Assembly: GCA_903885795.1 (NCBI GenBank)
Contig: CAISJV010000089.1
Coordinates: 1-64,000 of the forward strand
From: an uncultured delta proteobacterium
GTDB taxonomy: Bacteria > Desulfobacterota > Syntrophia > Syntrophales > UBA8958
Length of the DNA stretch: 64,000 nt
Reading direction: 5' to 3'
The position numbers were made by a program, and so were the translations under genes. Below, piece after piece: positions 8,483 to 18,204 of the stretch (the first letter of the stretch is position 1; the number at the start of each line of letters is the position of its first letter). The notes beneath the pieces are model-generated. The model did no database searches and was not told where the DNA came from. It saw nothing but the letters and a program-made list of their open reading frames with translations.

Positions 8483-10082
8483 GACTTTTCCTCCTGAGGT
8501 TTACTGCCGTTAGCAATATCATCAATGTCAGAAAACATATATAGATAAATACATCGCCTTGAGCCGCATAAAAAGTGTGTTCCTTGTTGATATGGACGTT
8601 ACCGTCCAGAAAGACCTTCTCAAATAAGGCCGATTTGTTTGATATCTTTCCCGTGGCATCAATAAAGGCGCTGATTCCCGTATTGGCTGCCCGCACGACA
8701 TCGAGGCGATTTTCCACGGCGCGAAAAATCGTCATGGAGAGATGCTGGTACGGCGCTGAAGTCTGCCCAAACCAGGCGTCATTAGTCAGATTGACGAGAA
8801 AATCCGCACCTTCCTGTTTATAAGTCCTGGCTGCACTAGGGAAAATGCCTTCATAGCAGATCAGCACTCCAACCCTGTAGGGTCCGAACGTCAGAGGGTG
8901 GTAGCCCGGCCCGGTTCCAAAATCCCCTATCCCTTCCACCAGTTTATTGATAAAAGGGAAAAATCGCCTTAGGGGGACATATTCTCCATAGGGAACAAGA
9001 TGAACCTTGTCGTACCTCCCCATGATCGTCCCTTCCGGTGAAAGGAGAAAGGCGCTGTTGAACAAAGTGATGTTCCTGTCATGACGGTCATAGGTCGGGC
9101 TGCCGAAAAGGAACCAGGATCCGGATTGTTTTACGGAACCGACAACTATTCGGTGCAGATCATTGATATCCTGAAAAAAGGCCGGAAACGCCGTTTCCGG
9201 CCATACAGTCAGATGAAAAGGGTGATTCCCTCCCTTTGACAAAGGTGGACGAGGGGGGCTTCCCGGTTCGGATAGTTTGCCTGGCATGGAAAGAGCGGTG
9301 TGGATTTCTATCGTTTCCAGTTGATACTGAGGATTCCACTTGACGCTTTGGTCGATATTACCCTGGGCAATCCGGACGGCGACTTTCGGAGCCGTCGTCA
9401 TCTGCCTGCCGATCTCCTGTACACGAAAGATACCGTAACCGTAAATCATTAAAAGAAGCCCGACCATGACCAGAATCTTGGCAAGAATTATCTTTTTTGT
9501 ACCGGGAACAAACAAGACTTCATAGATCATGGCATTGATCAACACGATGAAAAATGTCACGCCATAGACGCCGGTAATATCGGCGATCTGAATAAGGGGC
9601 AGATGGAGATACTGGGAATAGCCAAGGTTTTCCCAGGGGAAACCGGTTAACAAGTGAGATTTCGCATATTCCAGGCAGGTCCAGAGTAACGGCGCCCCAA
9701 TCCACAAAGGAACCTCTTTCTTTCGGAAATAGACAACGGCGGCGGAAAATAGCCCAATATAGAGACTTAGATAGGCCGATAACAGGAGCATCGCGGCAAT
9801 TCCGACGGGATAGGGCAGATAGCCGTAATTGACAACCACGTGGGTGATCCAGTACATAATTCCGACTTGCGCGGTCATACCGGTAACGAGACCCAGCATC
9901 AAACCTTGGGTGAGCGTCTTTTCCCCTCGCAGGGCGTAAAAGAGAGGGACCAAACTCACCCAGGCAAGGAGGCCCGTCCCGAATTTCGGAAAGGAAAGGA
10001 TCAGCAACCATCCTGATCCCATGGCCAGCATGAGATCATTTATTTCAAGTTTCCTGAAATTGATCTTATTCTTCCGGCTCAA
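8475..10082 (-). CDS. lnt: Apolipoprotein N-acyltransferase
   Basis: Lnt adds the third acyl chain to lipoproteins at the inner membrane. The 535-residue protein has a stretch of hydrophobic helices over roughly residues 15-220, then a nitrilase-type domain. The catalytic triad is visible: Glu in WPETAFP (near 295), Lys in GRYDKVHLVPYGEY (near 357) and Cys in VLICYEGIF (near 408). The C-terminus has one more hydrophobic segment. The TTG at 10082 is chosen as start because AAAGGGGA precedes it; it overlaps the corC-like stop by 17 bp. A short palindromic repeat is fused in frame just before the WPETAFP strand (see 9223-9264). Confidence 0.9.
   Translation of the reverse strand: MSRKNKINFRKLEINDLMLAMGSGWLLILSFPKFGTGLLAWVSLVPLFYALRGEKTLTQGLMLGLVTGMTAQVGIMYWITHVVVNYGYLPYPVGIAAMLLLSAYLSLYIGLFSAAVVYFRKKEVPLWIGAPLLWTCLEYAKSHLLTGFPWENLGYSQYLHLPLIQIADITGVYGVTFFIVLINAMIYEVLFVPGTKKIILAKILVMVGLLLMIYGYGIFRVQEIGRQMTTAPKVAVRIAQGNIDQSVKWNPQYQLETIEIHTALSMPGKLSEPGSPPRPPLSKGGNHPFHLTVWPETAFPAFFQDINDLHRIVVGSVKQSGSWFLFGSPTYDRHDRNITLFNSAFLLSPEGTIMGRYDKVHLVPYGEYVPLRRFFPFINKLVEGIGDFGTGPGYHPLTFGPYRVGVLICYEGIFPSAARTYKQEGADFLVNLTNDAWFGQTSAPYQHLSMTIFRAVENRLDVVRAANTGISAFIDATGKISNKSALFEKVFLDGNVHINKEHTFYAAQGDVFIYICFLTLMILLTAVNLRRKSHD
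9223..9264. repeat. Short palindromic repeat inserted in frame within lnt
   Basis: The core CCCTTTGACAAAGG is followed by GAGGGGGGCTTCCC on the plus strand. It encodes an out-of-place proline/glycine-rich patch (SPPRPPLSKGGNHP) in Lnt, immediately before the conserved WPETAFP segment. Related GC-rich, TTTGACAAAG-like blocks occur at 11839-11869, 34113-34156 and 61034-61073. Confidence 0.6.
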
Positions 10083-10914
10083 GCCGATCCCCTTTGGATG
10101 TTTCCGTTTTTCTGCGCATCCGCACTTTTTTTATCGTCCGTTCGTCCGCAGCAGTGATGACCATTTCAAAATCGTCCACAGCCACCGTTTCACCCGTGGC
10201 CGGTATCCTTTTGATCGCGTTTAGGATGAGCCCCCCCAGGGTCTCATATTTCCCCTCTCCGAAGGTGACGCCGAAGTGCTCCTCAAGTTGTTCAATTTCC
10301 ACCCTTCCGTCCACCAAGGTATAACCGTCCGGCTGATCAACGATCCCCAGCTCCTCAGTATCATGCTCATCGTGGATCTCTCCTACAATCTCCTCAAGCA
10401 GATCCTCCAGGGTCACCAGGCCGGATGTCCCTCCATATTCATCAATGACAATGGCCATATGATACTTTTTCTGTTTGAGTTCATGGAGGAGTTGACTGAT
10501 ATTTTTTGTTTCGGGAATGTAGTAGGGCTTGCGCAATATGGATAGAAAATCTTTTTCCGTAACCGGTTTGGACCAGAATTTGAGCAGATCCTTCACATTG
10601 ACCACGCCAATGATATGATCGATGTTCTCTCGATAAACAGGCATGCGGGTATGGCCGTGCCGGCAAATGAGCTCCATAATTTCCTCGATCTTTGCTCCGG
10701 CGCTGATCGCCACAATTTGAGTTCTGGGGATCATAACCTCACGGGCGATAGTATCCCTGAATTCAAGGATGCTCTGAATCATCTCCCCGGACTGGGGATC
10801 GATCAGGCCCTCCTCTTCACCGGCATCGATGATGGCCTGAATTTCGTCCTCCAGACGTGAGGCGTCGCGTTCCTTGAACAATTTTTTCATCAGGGATAAA
10901 AGACTTTTTCCCAT
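10066..10914 (-). CDS. CorC/HlyC-type CBS-domain protein
   Basis: A 282-residue soluble protein with two CBS domains (roughly residues 60-190) and a C-terminal CorC_HlyC (transporter-associated) domain from about 200. The N-terminal segment carries the [17 protein letters not shown] and [11 protein letters not shown] blocks typical of the CorC/TlyC family. Unlike CNNM/MgtE-type relatives it lacks the N-terminal membrane domain. Family members are linked to magnesium and cobalt efflux and to hemolysin-like annotation; the activity is not well defined. In many proteobacteria this gene lies directly upstream of lnt, as here with a 17 bp overlap. Confidence 0.85.
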   Translation of the reverse strand: MGKSLLSLMKKLFKERDASRLEDEIQAIIDAGEEEGLIDPQSGEMIQSILEFRDTIAREVMIPRTQIVAISAGAKIEEIMELICRHGHTRMPVYRENIDHIIGVVNVKDLLKFWSKPVTEKDFLSILRKPYYIPETKNISQLLHELKQKKYHMAIVIDEYGGTSGLVTLEDLLEEIVGEIHDEHDTEELGIVDQPDGYTLVDGRVEIEQLEEHFGVTFGEGKYETLGGLILNAIKRIPATGETVAVDDFEMVITAADERTIKKVRMRRKTETSKGDRLEPEE

Positions 10915-10938
10915 TTCCCCCGGCTCCTTATGCCCTGA

Positions 10939-11811
10939 CTATAATCCCCGCGCATACTCGGGTCTTAATATCTCCTGATTGCCTGTCGCAATAACCTTTT
11001 GGATCAAGGCTACTGTCTTTTCCTTCTTTTCCGGTAATCTGGCGCGTATAGGCAGGTAGTTCGAGGCGTGATTGGAAGTGAAGAAACAATTTGTAAATCG
11101 AGACTGGGCGATCATTATCCCCAGTTCGTTAAGAAAGCCGAATGTATCGGGAAGTATAAAACGGCCCGCGGCATGATCTTCATAAAGGGTTGTTCCGGGG
11201 ACAAGCATCAGTGTAAGAGCCCCGGCATAATCAGGATCGATATCGGTCAGAATCCGGGCCGTATCCACGGCATGGGCGCCACTCCTCTCGATACCTCCCA
11301 GACCCAGGATAACCGTTGCGGACAAGCTGATACCTGCTTCCTTGACCCGGCGTCCCGCATCAACCGTCTGCTCATAAGTTACCCCTTTCCGGATGTCCCT
11401 GAGTATTTCTTCATTACCGCTTTCAACTCCCAGATAAATGATGCCGATCCCTAAGTCCCGCAATTCCCGGAGTTCTTCGGGCGTTTTCCTGAGAATACTT
11501 TTGGCATTTCCATAAAGTCCGATCCTCTTCACGCCCCGGATGTGATCACCGATGAGCCGCAGGATCTCCACCAGCCGCTTCTGGGGTATAATCAACGCGT
11601 CGCCGTCACAAAGAAATACCTTGTCCACACGGCGATAACGACCGGCTTCGAGAATATCTTCGGTTATCTCCTCGGTGGTTTTGATCCGGAATTTCTTCTC
11701 TTTATACGTCGGACAGAAGGTGCACCGATTATGGGAACATCCGACGGTGACCTGCAAAAGCAGGCTGTAGGCCTCACTGGGCGGCCTGATAATGATTCCT
11801 TCGTACTTCAT
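10939..11811 (-). CDS. Radical SAM protein of unknown substrate
   Basis: A 290-residue radical SAM enzyme. The cluster motif is C25-x4-C30-x2-C33 (GCSHNRCTFC), one residue longer than the usual CX3CX2C, and recurs in a COG1032-related group with the same SHNR spacer. Later motifs (GESGNEE-like GVESGNEEIL, VILGLGG) fit an SAM-binding half barrel. The product is unknown. The frame is open back to 11907, but that extension runs through a palindromic repeat, while AAAGGA lies 3 nt before the ATG at 11811, so 11811 is preferred. It is the first gene of a minus-strand run continuing with corC-like, lnt and prfB. Confidence 0.78.
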   Translation of the reverse strand: MKYEGIIIRPPSEAYSLLLQVTVGCSHNRCTFCPTYKEKKFRIKTTEEITEDILEAGRYRRVDKVFLCDGDALIIPQKRLVEILRLIGDHIRGVKRIGLYGNAKSILRKTPEELRELRDLGIGIIYLGVESGNEEILRDIRKGVTYEQTVDAGRRVKEAGISLSATVILGLGGIERSGAHAVDTARILTDIDPDYAGALTLMLVPGTTLYEDHAAGRFILPDTFGFLNELGIMIAQSRFTNCFFTSNHASNYLPIRARLPEKKEKTVALIQKVIATGNQEILRPEYARGL

Positions 11812-11838
11812 AATCCTTTGTATGAATACCTCTCCCAT

Positions 11839-11869
11839 CACCTCTTTGTCAAAGGGGGGATTTTCATCC
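11839..11869. repeat. Short palindromic repeat upstream of the radical SAM gene
   Basis: CTCTTTGTCAAAGGGGGGATTTT on the plus strand shares the TTTG(T/A)CAAAGG core with the copy inside lnt (9223-9264). It lies in the leader of the radical SAM gene, between its start and the tRNA-Asp terminator. Confidence 0.5.
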
Positions 11870-11908
11870 TTCGTTGTGAAAGTGCCGGGCATGGTGGTTA
11901 GAAGCAAT

Positions 11909-11939
11909 AAAAAAGGGGCTAACCATATCGGCCAACCCC
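11909..11939 (-). terminator. Rho-independent terminator after tRNA-Asp
   Basis: On the minus strand GGGGTTGGCC pairs with GGTTAGCCCC (with G-U pairs) around a 5-nt loop, followed by TTTTTT. It starts 10 nt after the tRNA 3' end and closes the tRNA-Val/tRNA-Asp transcript. Confidence 0.75.
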
Positions 11940-11948
11940 TGCAGTATT

Positions 11949-12025
11949 TGGCGGGGCCGAAGGGACTCGAACCCTCGCCCTCCGGCGTGACAGGCCGGCG
12001 TTATAACCAACTTAACTACGACCCC
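11949..12025 (-). tRNA. tRNA-Asp (GTC)
   Basis: A 77-nt cloverleaf. The acceptor GGGGTCG pairs with CGGCCCC (one T-G pair), followed by discriminator G and an encoded CCA. The anticodon arm GCCGG/CCGGC has loop CTGTCAC with anticodon GTC. Discriminator G73 is the known aspartate identity base. It lies 105 nt downstream of tRNA-Val on the same strand and probably shares its promoter. Confidence 0.93.
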
Positions 12026-12130
12026 GTTTTTTCTTCCTAATAGCGACTCTTCACACCGATGGAAACCCGGTCTCCGCTGCCGAGCATGGCTTTCTGGAGC
12101 CGCAGCCGAAGGTTTCATCCGTTTTCTATA

Positions 12131-12206
12131 TGGTAGGCGGAACAGGGCTCGAACCTGTGACATCCACGGTGTAAGCGTGGCGCTCTCCCAGCTGAGCTAC
12201 CCGCCC
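12131..12206 (-). tRNA. tRNA-Val (TAC)
   Basis: A 76-nt cloverleaf. The anticodon stem CCACG/CGTGG has loop CTTACAC with anticodon TAC, and CCA is encoded. The acceptor GGGCGGG pairs with TCCGCCT, giving G-U wobbles at both 1:72 and 7:66; a G-U first pair is uncommon. The D-arm (TAGCTCAGCTGGGAGAGC) and T-arm (TTCGAGC) are standard. Confidence 0.92.
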
Positions 12207-12233
12207 TTACTTGTCACCATAAGCAAGGTGCGC

Positions 12234-12262
12234 AAGCTATCAGCAATGAGCAGGCTTGTCAA
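12234..12262 (-). promoter_or_regulatory. Sigma-70 promoter for tRNA-Val/tRNA-Asp
   Basis: On the minus strand a perfect TTGACA (12262-12257) is followed after 17 bp by TAGCTT (12239-12234). The predicted transcription start is about 20 nt before tRNA-Val. Confidence 0.6.
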
Positions 12263-12280
12263 GCAAAAAAGAACTAGACT

Positions 12281-14725
12281 TTAAGCATTCATGGGCGCCC
12301 GGTCAGTGCGCATGGGCGGCAGAGATGAAGTTTCCTCTTTCTGTATGTCCGTGGCCGTGGCTATTTCTTTCTCGATCTTGTCCTCCGGGACAAATGCCAC
12401 CGCCAGAACCTCATCCATGTGTTCCGCAGGAATAATCTTCAGGGCCTTGATGACATTTGCCGGAACCTCGGCAAGATCCTTTTCGTTGTCCTTGGGAATA
12501 ATTACTGTTTTAATGTTCCCCCGGTGAGCGGCGAGCAGTTTTTCCTTTAACCCGCCAATCGGCAATATCCTTCCCCGGAGGGTTATTTCCCCGGTCATAG
12601 CCAAATCACCCCGCACCTTCTTCTTCATATACGCGGAAGCAATGGCGGTAACCATGGCTATCCCTGCCGATGGCCCATCCTTGGGTATGGCCCCTTCCGG
12701 CACATGGACATGAACATCCGTCTCTTTATAATAATGCTCCGGCAAACCAAACTCATCCGCCCGGGAACGAACATAAGTCATGGCTGCCTGCACGGATTCC
12801 TGCATGACATCGCCAAGCTTTCCGGTCATGACCATCTTGCCCGTCCCCTTCATGATAGTTGCTTCAATCACCAGGAGTTCGCCGCCGACTTCCGTCCACG
12901 CCAACCCCGTTGATAAACCGACCTGATCTTTACCCTCTGTTTCACCGTGACGAAACTTTGCCACACCCAGATATTTAGACACCGCCTTTGAGCTTACCTT
13001 GATCTGATCCTGAATCCCTTCCGAAACGATCTTGCGGGCTATTTTCCTGCAGATCGAGGCAATCTCCCTTTCTATATTCCGCACCCCTGCTTCCCGGGTA
13101 TACTCCCTGATAATGGTGAGGATTGCGCCATCGGTAAAAGCAACATTTTTTTCCGTAAGGCCATTGGCCTCCATCTCCTTGGCAACGAGGAATTTCTTGG
13201 CGATATTGAGTTTTTCCGGTTCCGTATATCCGGCAATACGAATAACTTCCATCCGGTCCTGGAGGGGCGCCGGAATAGTCTGCAGGATATTTGCCGTGGT
13301 AATGAACATAACGTCCGATAAGTCGTAATCAACTTCTAAATAATTGTCATTAAAGGCATTATTCTGTTCGGGATCGAGAACCTCCAGGAGGGCGGAGGAA
13401 GGATCGCCCCGAAAGTCGGAACTCAGTTTGTCCACCTCATCAAGGCAAAAGACGGGGTTGTTCGATCCGGCCTTTTTCATCAACTGGACAATTTTCCCCG
13501 GCAAAGCGCCGATATAGGTTCTTCTGTGACCCCGGATCTCCGCCTCATCCCGGACGCCGCCCAGAGAGAAACGAACAAATTTCCTGTTCGTTGCGCGGGC
13601 AACAGATTTGGCAACGGAGGTCTTTCCCACCCCCGGCGGACCAACAAGGCACAGAATCGATCCTTTATTTTTCTTAACCAGGCTCTGAACAGCCAGATAT
13701 TCAATGATTCTTTCCTTGACCTGTTTCAGGCCAAAATGATCCTCTTCTAGTATGGTCTCGGATTCCTTGAGGGTATGCTTGTTCTCCGTCTTTTCGTACC
13801 AGGGTAAATCAAGGAGCCAGTCAACATAGTTTCTTACTACTGTGGCCTCCGCCGACATGGGGGCCATCATCTGCATCTTCTTGATCTCCGCCTTAACCTT
13901 TTTCTGGGCCTCTTCGGGAAGCTTCTTCTGCTTTAGTCTTTTTTCCAGGTCGGCGATTTCGCTTTTTAAATCGTCTTTTTCCCCCATCTCTTTCTGGATA
14001 GCCCGCATCTGCTCATTAAGATAGTAATCCTTCTGCGTCTTTTCCATCTGTTTCTTGACGCGGCGTTTGATTTTCTCTTCTACCTGAAGGATTTCAATCT
14101 CTCCCAGGAGCATTTCATATACGGCTTCCAGCCGCTCCGGGACATTGATTATCTCAAGTATCCGTTGCTTGTCTTCAAGTTTAACGCTCACATGAGATAC
14201 GATAACATCAGCCAGTTTGGACGGGCTTTCTATAGAGGAAATCGTATTGACCATTTCCACATGAACCTTCTTGCTCAGCTTGACGTAGGATTCAAAGGCC
14301 TCATTAAGACTTCTGAGCAGAGCCTCACCTTTAACTCGATCCCCTTCCCCCTCCTCCTCGATCTCCTCGACCTTAACGGTGAAATAATCTTCCATAGAGA
14401 TGTATTCCCTGATAATCCCTCTCTTCTTTCCCTCTACGAGGACTTTCACTGTCCCGTCGGGAAGCCGGAGGAGCTGGATGATGATACCGACGGTTCCAAT
14501 TCGATATATATCGTTTTCTGACGGTTCATCTTTCTGGGCGCTTTTCTGGGCCACCATGAAGATACTCTTTTCATACTTCATGGCCGACTCAAGGGCAGCA
14601 ATCGATTTGTCCCTTCCCACAAACAGGGGAACGATCATATGGGGGAACACGACCACATCCCGCAAGGGCAGCAAGGGCATGGACTGGTTTTCATCTTTCT
14701 TATTATCTTTAATGAAATCAAACAT
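12281..14725 (-). CDS. lon: ATP-dependent protease Lon
   Basis: An 814-residue Lon of normal length. The N-terminal substrate-binding domain starts [15 protein letters not shown], followed by a coiled-coil region near 195-290 ([16 protein letters not shown]). The AAA+ module has Walker [10 protein letters not shown] near residue 363 and Walker [10 protein letters not shown]. The protease domain has the catalytic Ser in PKDGPSAG (near 684) and the catalytic Lys about 40 residues later. It degrades misfolded and regulatory proteins in the cytoplasm. The C-terminus carries a short polar tail beyond the conserved fold. It follows clpX by 34 bp, completing the tig-clpP-clpX-lon order. Confidence 0.97.
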   Translation of the reverse strand: MFDFIKDNKKDENQSMPLLPLRDVVVFPHMIVPLFVGRDKSIAALESAMKYEKSIFMVAQKSAQKDEPSENDIYRIGTVGIIIQLLRLPDGTVKVLVEGKKRGIIREYISMEDYFTVKVEEIEEEGEGDRVKGEALLRSLNEAFESYVKLSKKVHVEMVNTISSIESPSKLADVIVSHVSVKLEDKQRILEIINVPERLEAVYEMLLGEIEILQVEEKIKRRVKKQMEKTQKDYYLNEQMRAIQKEMGEKDDLKSEIADLEKRLKQKKLPEEAQKKVKAEIKKMQMMAPMSAEATVVRNYVDWLLDLPWYEKTENKHTLKESETILEEDHFGLKQVKERIIEYLAVQSLVKKNKGSILCLVGPPGVGKTSVAKSVARATNRKFVRFSLGGVRDEAEIRGHRRTYIGALPGKIVQLMKKAGSNNPVFCLDEVDKLSSDFRGDPSSALLEVLDPEQNNAFNDNYLEVDYDLSDVMFITTANILQTIPAPLQDRMEVIRIAGYTEPEKLNIAKKFLVAKEMEANGLTEKNVAFTDGAILTIIREYTREAGVRNIEREIASICRKIARKIVSEGIQDQIKVSSKAVSKYLGVAKFRHGETEGKDQVGLSTGLAWTEVGGELLVIEATIMKGTGKMVMTGKLGDVMQESVQAAMTYVRSRADEFGLPEHYYKETDVHVHVPEGAIPKDGPSAGIAMVTAIASAYMKKKVRGDLAMTGEITLRGRILPIGGLKEKLLAAHRGNIKTVIIPKDNEKDLAEVPANVIKALKIIPAEHMDEVLAVAFVPEDKIEKEIATATDIQKEETSSLPPMRTDRAPMNA

Positions 14726-14759
14726 ATATATTTATCTTTTCCTTGATATAATGTAGATA

Positions 14760-16025
14760 TTAGGCAGTTTCCGAGGCCGATTCAAATATCAGAATGGGGT
14801 TTTCCCTGTTCATGACCACGTCCTCACTGATGACACATTCACGCATGTCACGGCGGGAGGGAATTTCATACATGATCTCCAGCATGGTATTTTCCAGGAT
14901 CGAGCGCAGCCCTCTCGCTCCTGTTTTTCTTTCCGTCGCAAGCTTCGCAACTGCCCTCAGGGCGCCATCTGTAAATTTAAGCTTGACATTCTCAAGATCG
15001 AAAAGTTTTTTGTACTGCTTGATGATTGAATCCCGTGGCTCCTTGAGGATACGCACCATATCGTTTTCGTCAAGTTCATTAAGAGTGGCGATTACGGGAA
15101 GACGACCGATAAATTCCGGTATCAGGCCGAATTTCAATAAATCTTCAGGTTGCACTTCCGTTAGTAATTCTCCGACTTTCTTTTCCTGTTTGCTTCGTAT
15201 TTCCGCCCCGAAGCCCATATTACTGAAACCAACTCTTTTGGCTATAATATCCTCAAGGACATTGAAGGCGCCGCCACAGATGAAAAGGATATTAGTTGTA
15301 TCCACCTGGATGAATTCCTGCTGGGGGTGCTTTCTGCCCCCCTTGGGCGGAATGTTTGCCAGGGTGCCCTCGATAATTTTCAGGAGGGCCTGTTGCACCC
15401 CCTCACCGGATACATCCCGGGTAATCGAGGGATTTCCTGACTTCTTGGCGATTTTGTCAATCTCATCGATATAGACAATCCCCTTCGATGCACGTTCCAC
15501 ATCATAATCGGCGTTCTGGAGAAGGGCCAGGATAATGTTTTCTACATCCTCCCCCACATAACCAGCCTCCGTAAGGGTTGTTGCATCGGCAATGGTAAAG
15601 GGGACGTTTAGCATTTTCGCTAATGTTTTCGCCAGCAGCGTCTTCCCCGAGCCGGTGGGCCCGATGAGGAGGACATTGCTTTTCTGGATCTCCACTCCAT
15701 CCATTTCTGTCGGACGGAAAAGTCGCTTATAATGATTGTAAACCGCCACAGAAAGTACTTTCTTGGTCCTCTCCTGACCAATCACGTAAGAGTCCAGGAA
15801 TTTCTTGATCTCCTTCGGTTTGGGAGTCCCCTTGGTTTTTTCCACCGCCCCAGGCGCATCATTGTCCTCGTGGACAATGGATCGACAAAGCTCTATACAT
15901 TCGTCACATATGTAGGCCGTGGGACCGGCAACGAGTTTTCGTACTTCGTTCTGGTTCTTCCCGCAGAAGGAACAATATAAGAGCCCCTGTCCCCCTCCCT
16001 GCGCTTCTCTTCCTTTTCTGACCAT
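14760..16025 (-). CDS. clpX: ClpX, ATPase subunit of Clp protease
   Basis: A 421-residue AAA+ unfoldase. The N-terminal zinc-binding domain has Cys18, Cys21, Cys40 and Cys43. Walker A, GPTGSGKT, lies near residue 120, Walker B is [10 protein letters not shown], and the GFGAE/IGRLP segments match the ClpX ClpP-contact and sensor regions. It recognises tagged proteins, unfolds them and feeds them into ClpP. The gene lies 26 bp after clpP and shares its strand and presumably its transcript. Confidence 0.97.
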   Translation of the reverse strand: MVRKGREAQGGGQGLLYCSFCGKNQNEVRKLVAGPTAYICDECIELCRSIVHEDNDAPGAVEKTKGTPKPKEIKKFLDSYVIGQERTKKVLSVAVYNHYKRLFRPTEMDGVEIQKSNVLLIGPTGSGKTLLAKTLAKMLNVPFTIADATTLTEAGYVGEDVENIILALLQNADYDVERASKGIVYIDEIDKIAKKSGNPSITRDVSGEGVQQALLKIIEGTLANIPPKGGRKHPQQEFIQVDTTNILFICGGAFNVLEDIIAKRVGFSNMGFGAEIRSKQEKKVGELLTEVQPEDLLKFGLIPEFIGRLPVIATLNELDENDMVRILKEPRDSIIKQYKKLFDLENVKLKFTDGALRAVAKLATERKTGARGLRSILENTMLEIMYEIPSRRDMRECVISEDVVMNRENPILIFESASETA

Positions 16026-16051
16026 TTATTTATTACCTCTTGATCAACTTA

Positions 16052-16636
16052 TCATTGCCGCTTATCGATGATAACATCGATAATTCCATAATCTTTCGCC
16101 TGCTGACCATCCATGAAATAGTCCCGTTCCGTATCCGCCTGAATCTTGTCCAGTGGTTGATTTGTCATTGTTGCCAATATCTGGTTCAGTTCGTCCTTCA
16201 ATCTCAGAATCTCCCGGGCCTGGATGGCAATATCCGTGGCCTGACCCTGGAACCCTCCCAGGGGCTGGTGAATCAATATCCGCGCATGGGGCAGGGCAAA
16301 GCGCTTTCCTTTGGCCCCCGCTGCCAGTAACAGTGCCCCCATGCTGGCAGCCTGTCCCATGCAGAAGGTACTGACCGCCGGTCTTATGTACTGCATGGTG
16401 TCATAAATAGCCAATCCGGAACTGACATGACCGCCGGGGCTATTTAGGTAGAGAAAGATCTCCTTATCCGGGTCTTCCGACTCCAGATAGAGCATCTGGG
16501 CAATGATCAGATTGGCAACATTATCATCAATAGCCGTTCCCAGGAATATGATGCGGTCTTTCAGAAGGCGCGAGTAAATGTCAAAGGCCCGCTCGCCCCG
16601 TCCATCCTGCTCAACTACCATTGGAATCAGGGGCAT
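16052..16636 (-). CDS. clpP: ClpP, proteolytic subunit of Clp protease
   Basis: A 194-residue serine protease with the full triad: Ser98 in GQAASMG, His123 in ARILIHQP and Asp172 in TERDYFMD. It forms the two-ring barrel that works with ClpX. The start ATG abuts the tig stop codon, which suggests tight translational coupling with trigger factor. Confidence 0.97.
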   Translation of the reverse strand: MPLIPMVVEQDGRGERAFDIYSRLLKDRIIFLGTAIDDNVANLIIAQMLYLESEDPDKEIFLYLNSPGGHVSSGLAIYDTMQYIRPAVSTFCMGQAASMGALLLAAGAKGKRFALPHARILIHQPLGGFQGQATDIAIQAREILRLKDELNQILATMTNQPLDKIQADTERDYFMDGQQAKDYGIIDVIIDKRQ

Positions 16637-17968
16637 TTAACTTACCTCCTGTGTCGCTGCGGATTCTTTCTTAACCATGCTTATCGTGGCCTTCTCCTCG
16701 ATAAAATTCATAACCTTCTTGTTGGCCATTTCAGCCCTGATATTTTCCATCATGTCGTCCTTGGAGAGGGTTGCAAGGAAGGTCTCATAGCTCTGGCCAC
16801 GCTTCTCGGCAAGCTCCCTTATGTGTTCATTAAGTTCTTCATCGCTCACGGAGATATTCTCTTTCTCGCCTATCTTTTTCATGAGCAAGAACGTCTGGAC
16901 GATCCGGGTTGCATCACTCTTGTACAGATCGTGATACTGGGGAAGAATTTTTGCCGCTTTGTCGGCATCAATTCCCTGCATCGACATCCGCCATCTGGTA
17001 TCTGCCATCATCGAGTGAATCTGCCTCTCAACGAGGGCTTCCGGGGCCATGATGGGGTTCTTCTCGATAAGCTTCTCCATCAGCGCCATACTCTTTTTTC
17101 CATCGGCCTGTTCCTGCTTCTGTGTTTCAATGTCCTTGCGGAGATCATCCCGTAATTCCTCCAGGGTGTTGTATTGTTCAAAATTTTTAACAAATTCATC
17201 ATTGATATCAGGTATATGCTTCTCTTTGATATTCTTTATGGTCACGGTAAAGATCGCATCCTTGCCGGCAACATCTTTATGATGATAGTCGTCGGGGAAT
17301 TTAATGGCAACCTCCCGTGTCTCTCCCTTTTTCATGCCCAGTAGCTGGTCCTCGAACCCGGTGATAAAAGTATTGGATCCAACCTCCAGGAGATAATCAT
17401 CTGCTGTGAGTTCCTTTAGTGGCTGCTCCTCTACGGCGCCTTGAAAATCGATGACTACGTGGTTTCCTGAAACAACCTCGGAATCCTCGGAGATTTCCTC
17501 CATGGTGCTGTACATCTCCTGTAGTTCCTTCAATTTAGCCTCAATATCAACATCCGTCACTTCGACTTCTTCCCGGTCAATTTCCAGTCCGACATACCCT
17601 TCCGGATCGAAGACTGGTTCAATTTCCACGGTGGCACTGAAGACAAAGGCCTTTCCCGGCTCAATGCCATGCTGATCTATTTCCGGTCTGGATACAGGGT
17701 CAATGGCATGCTCCTTCAAGGCATCCCAGAAATGTTGATTGAAAAGTTGTGTCATTGCCTCTTCTTCGGCATGGTCCTTATAGAATTTTTCCAGGACGGG
17801 ACGGGGAATTTTCCCAGGGCGAAAACCTTTTACCTTGGCCGTCTTGCTAATCTTCCGATAAACATCGTCCAGGACAACTTTTGTTTCTTCCCAAGGGATT
17901 TCAAATGATAGCTTTTGTTTAACAGGGCTTATTTCCTCAATTTTTACCCTCTGGCTTGTCTCGTTCAC
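16637..17968 (-). CDS. tig: Trigger factor, ribosome-associated chaperone and prolyl isomerase
   Basis: A 443-residue trigger factor in three parts. The N-terminal ribosome-binding domain (residues 1-150) holds the signature GFRPGKIPRPV, where the family has GFRxGK. The FKBP-type isomerase domain (about 160-250) contains VVSGNHVVIDF and ITGFEDQLLGMKKGE. A helical C-terminal cradle follows. The start is GTG at 17968 with GAAGGAGA upstream. tRNA-Leu lies immediately upstream on the same strand, and its promoter may also serve the tig-clpP-clpX-lon run. Confidence 0.95.
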   Translation of the reverse strand: MNETSQRVKIEEISPVKQKLSFEIPWEETKVVLDDVYRKISKTAKVKGFRPGKIPRPVLEKFYKDHAEEEAMTQLFNQHFWDALKEHAIDPVSRPEIDQHGIEPGKAFVFSATVEIEPVFDPEGYVGLEIDREEVEVTDVDIEAKLKELQEMYSTMEEISEDSEVVSGNHVVIDFQGAVEEQPLKELTADDYLLEVGSNTFITGFEDQLLGMKKGETREVAIKFPDDYHHKDVAGKDAIFTVTIKNIKEKHIPDINDEFVKNFEQYNTLEELRDDLRKDIETQKQEQADGKKSMALMEKLIEKNPIMAPEALVERQIHSMMADTRWRMSMQGIDADKAAKILPQYHDLYKSDATRIVQTFLLMKKIGEKENISVSDEELNEHIRELAEKRGQSYETFLATLSKDDMMENIRAEMANKKVMNFIEEKATISMVKKESAATQEVS

Positions 17969-18017
17969 CGGTTCTGTTCTCCTTCAACTCTTAATATTTG
18001 GATACGGAAAGGTCATT

Positions 18018-18104
18018 TGGTGCGAGAGAGGGGACTTGAACCCCTATCCGCTTGCGCGGGCTGGATCCTAAGTCCAGTGCGTCTTCCAGTTCCGCCACTC
18101 TCGC
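18018..18104 (-). tRNA. tRNA-Leu (TAG)
   Basis: An 87-nt class II tRNA with a long variable arm. The acceptor GCGAGAG pairs with CTCTCGC, followed by discriminator A and an encoded CCA. The anticodon stem CTGGA/TCCAG has loop CTTAGGA with anticodon TAG. The variable arm CCGCGCAAGCGG is a clear hairpin. Confidence 0.95.
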
Positions 18105-18119
18105 CGGGATATTTCATCT

Positions 18120-18148
18120 CATATATGCGCAGACAAAAAGATTGTCAA
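18120..18148 (-). promoter_or_regulatory. Sigma-70 promoter for tRNA-Leu (and possibly tig-clpP-clpX-lon)
   Basis: On the minus strand TTGACA (18148-18143) is followed after 17 bp by TATATG (18125-18120). The predicted start is about 9 nt before the tRNA. No terminator is visible in the roughly 50 bp between the tRNA and tig, so read-through is possible. Confidence 0.6.
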
Positions 18149-18204
18149 CAATATCGAAAAAGATGCGAGGCTTTATCGCAAACATAATCCTTTTGCAAGC
18201 TTTT

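Noticed and set aside
12026-12130. Small RNA between the two tRNAs
   Set aside because: No stable structure or independent promoter; it is probably processed spacer.
11952-12206. tRNA-Val/tRNA-Asp region as a genomic-island attachment site
   Set aside because: No integrase, direct repeat of a tRNA end, or composition change follows; flanks are housekeeping genes.
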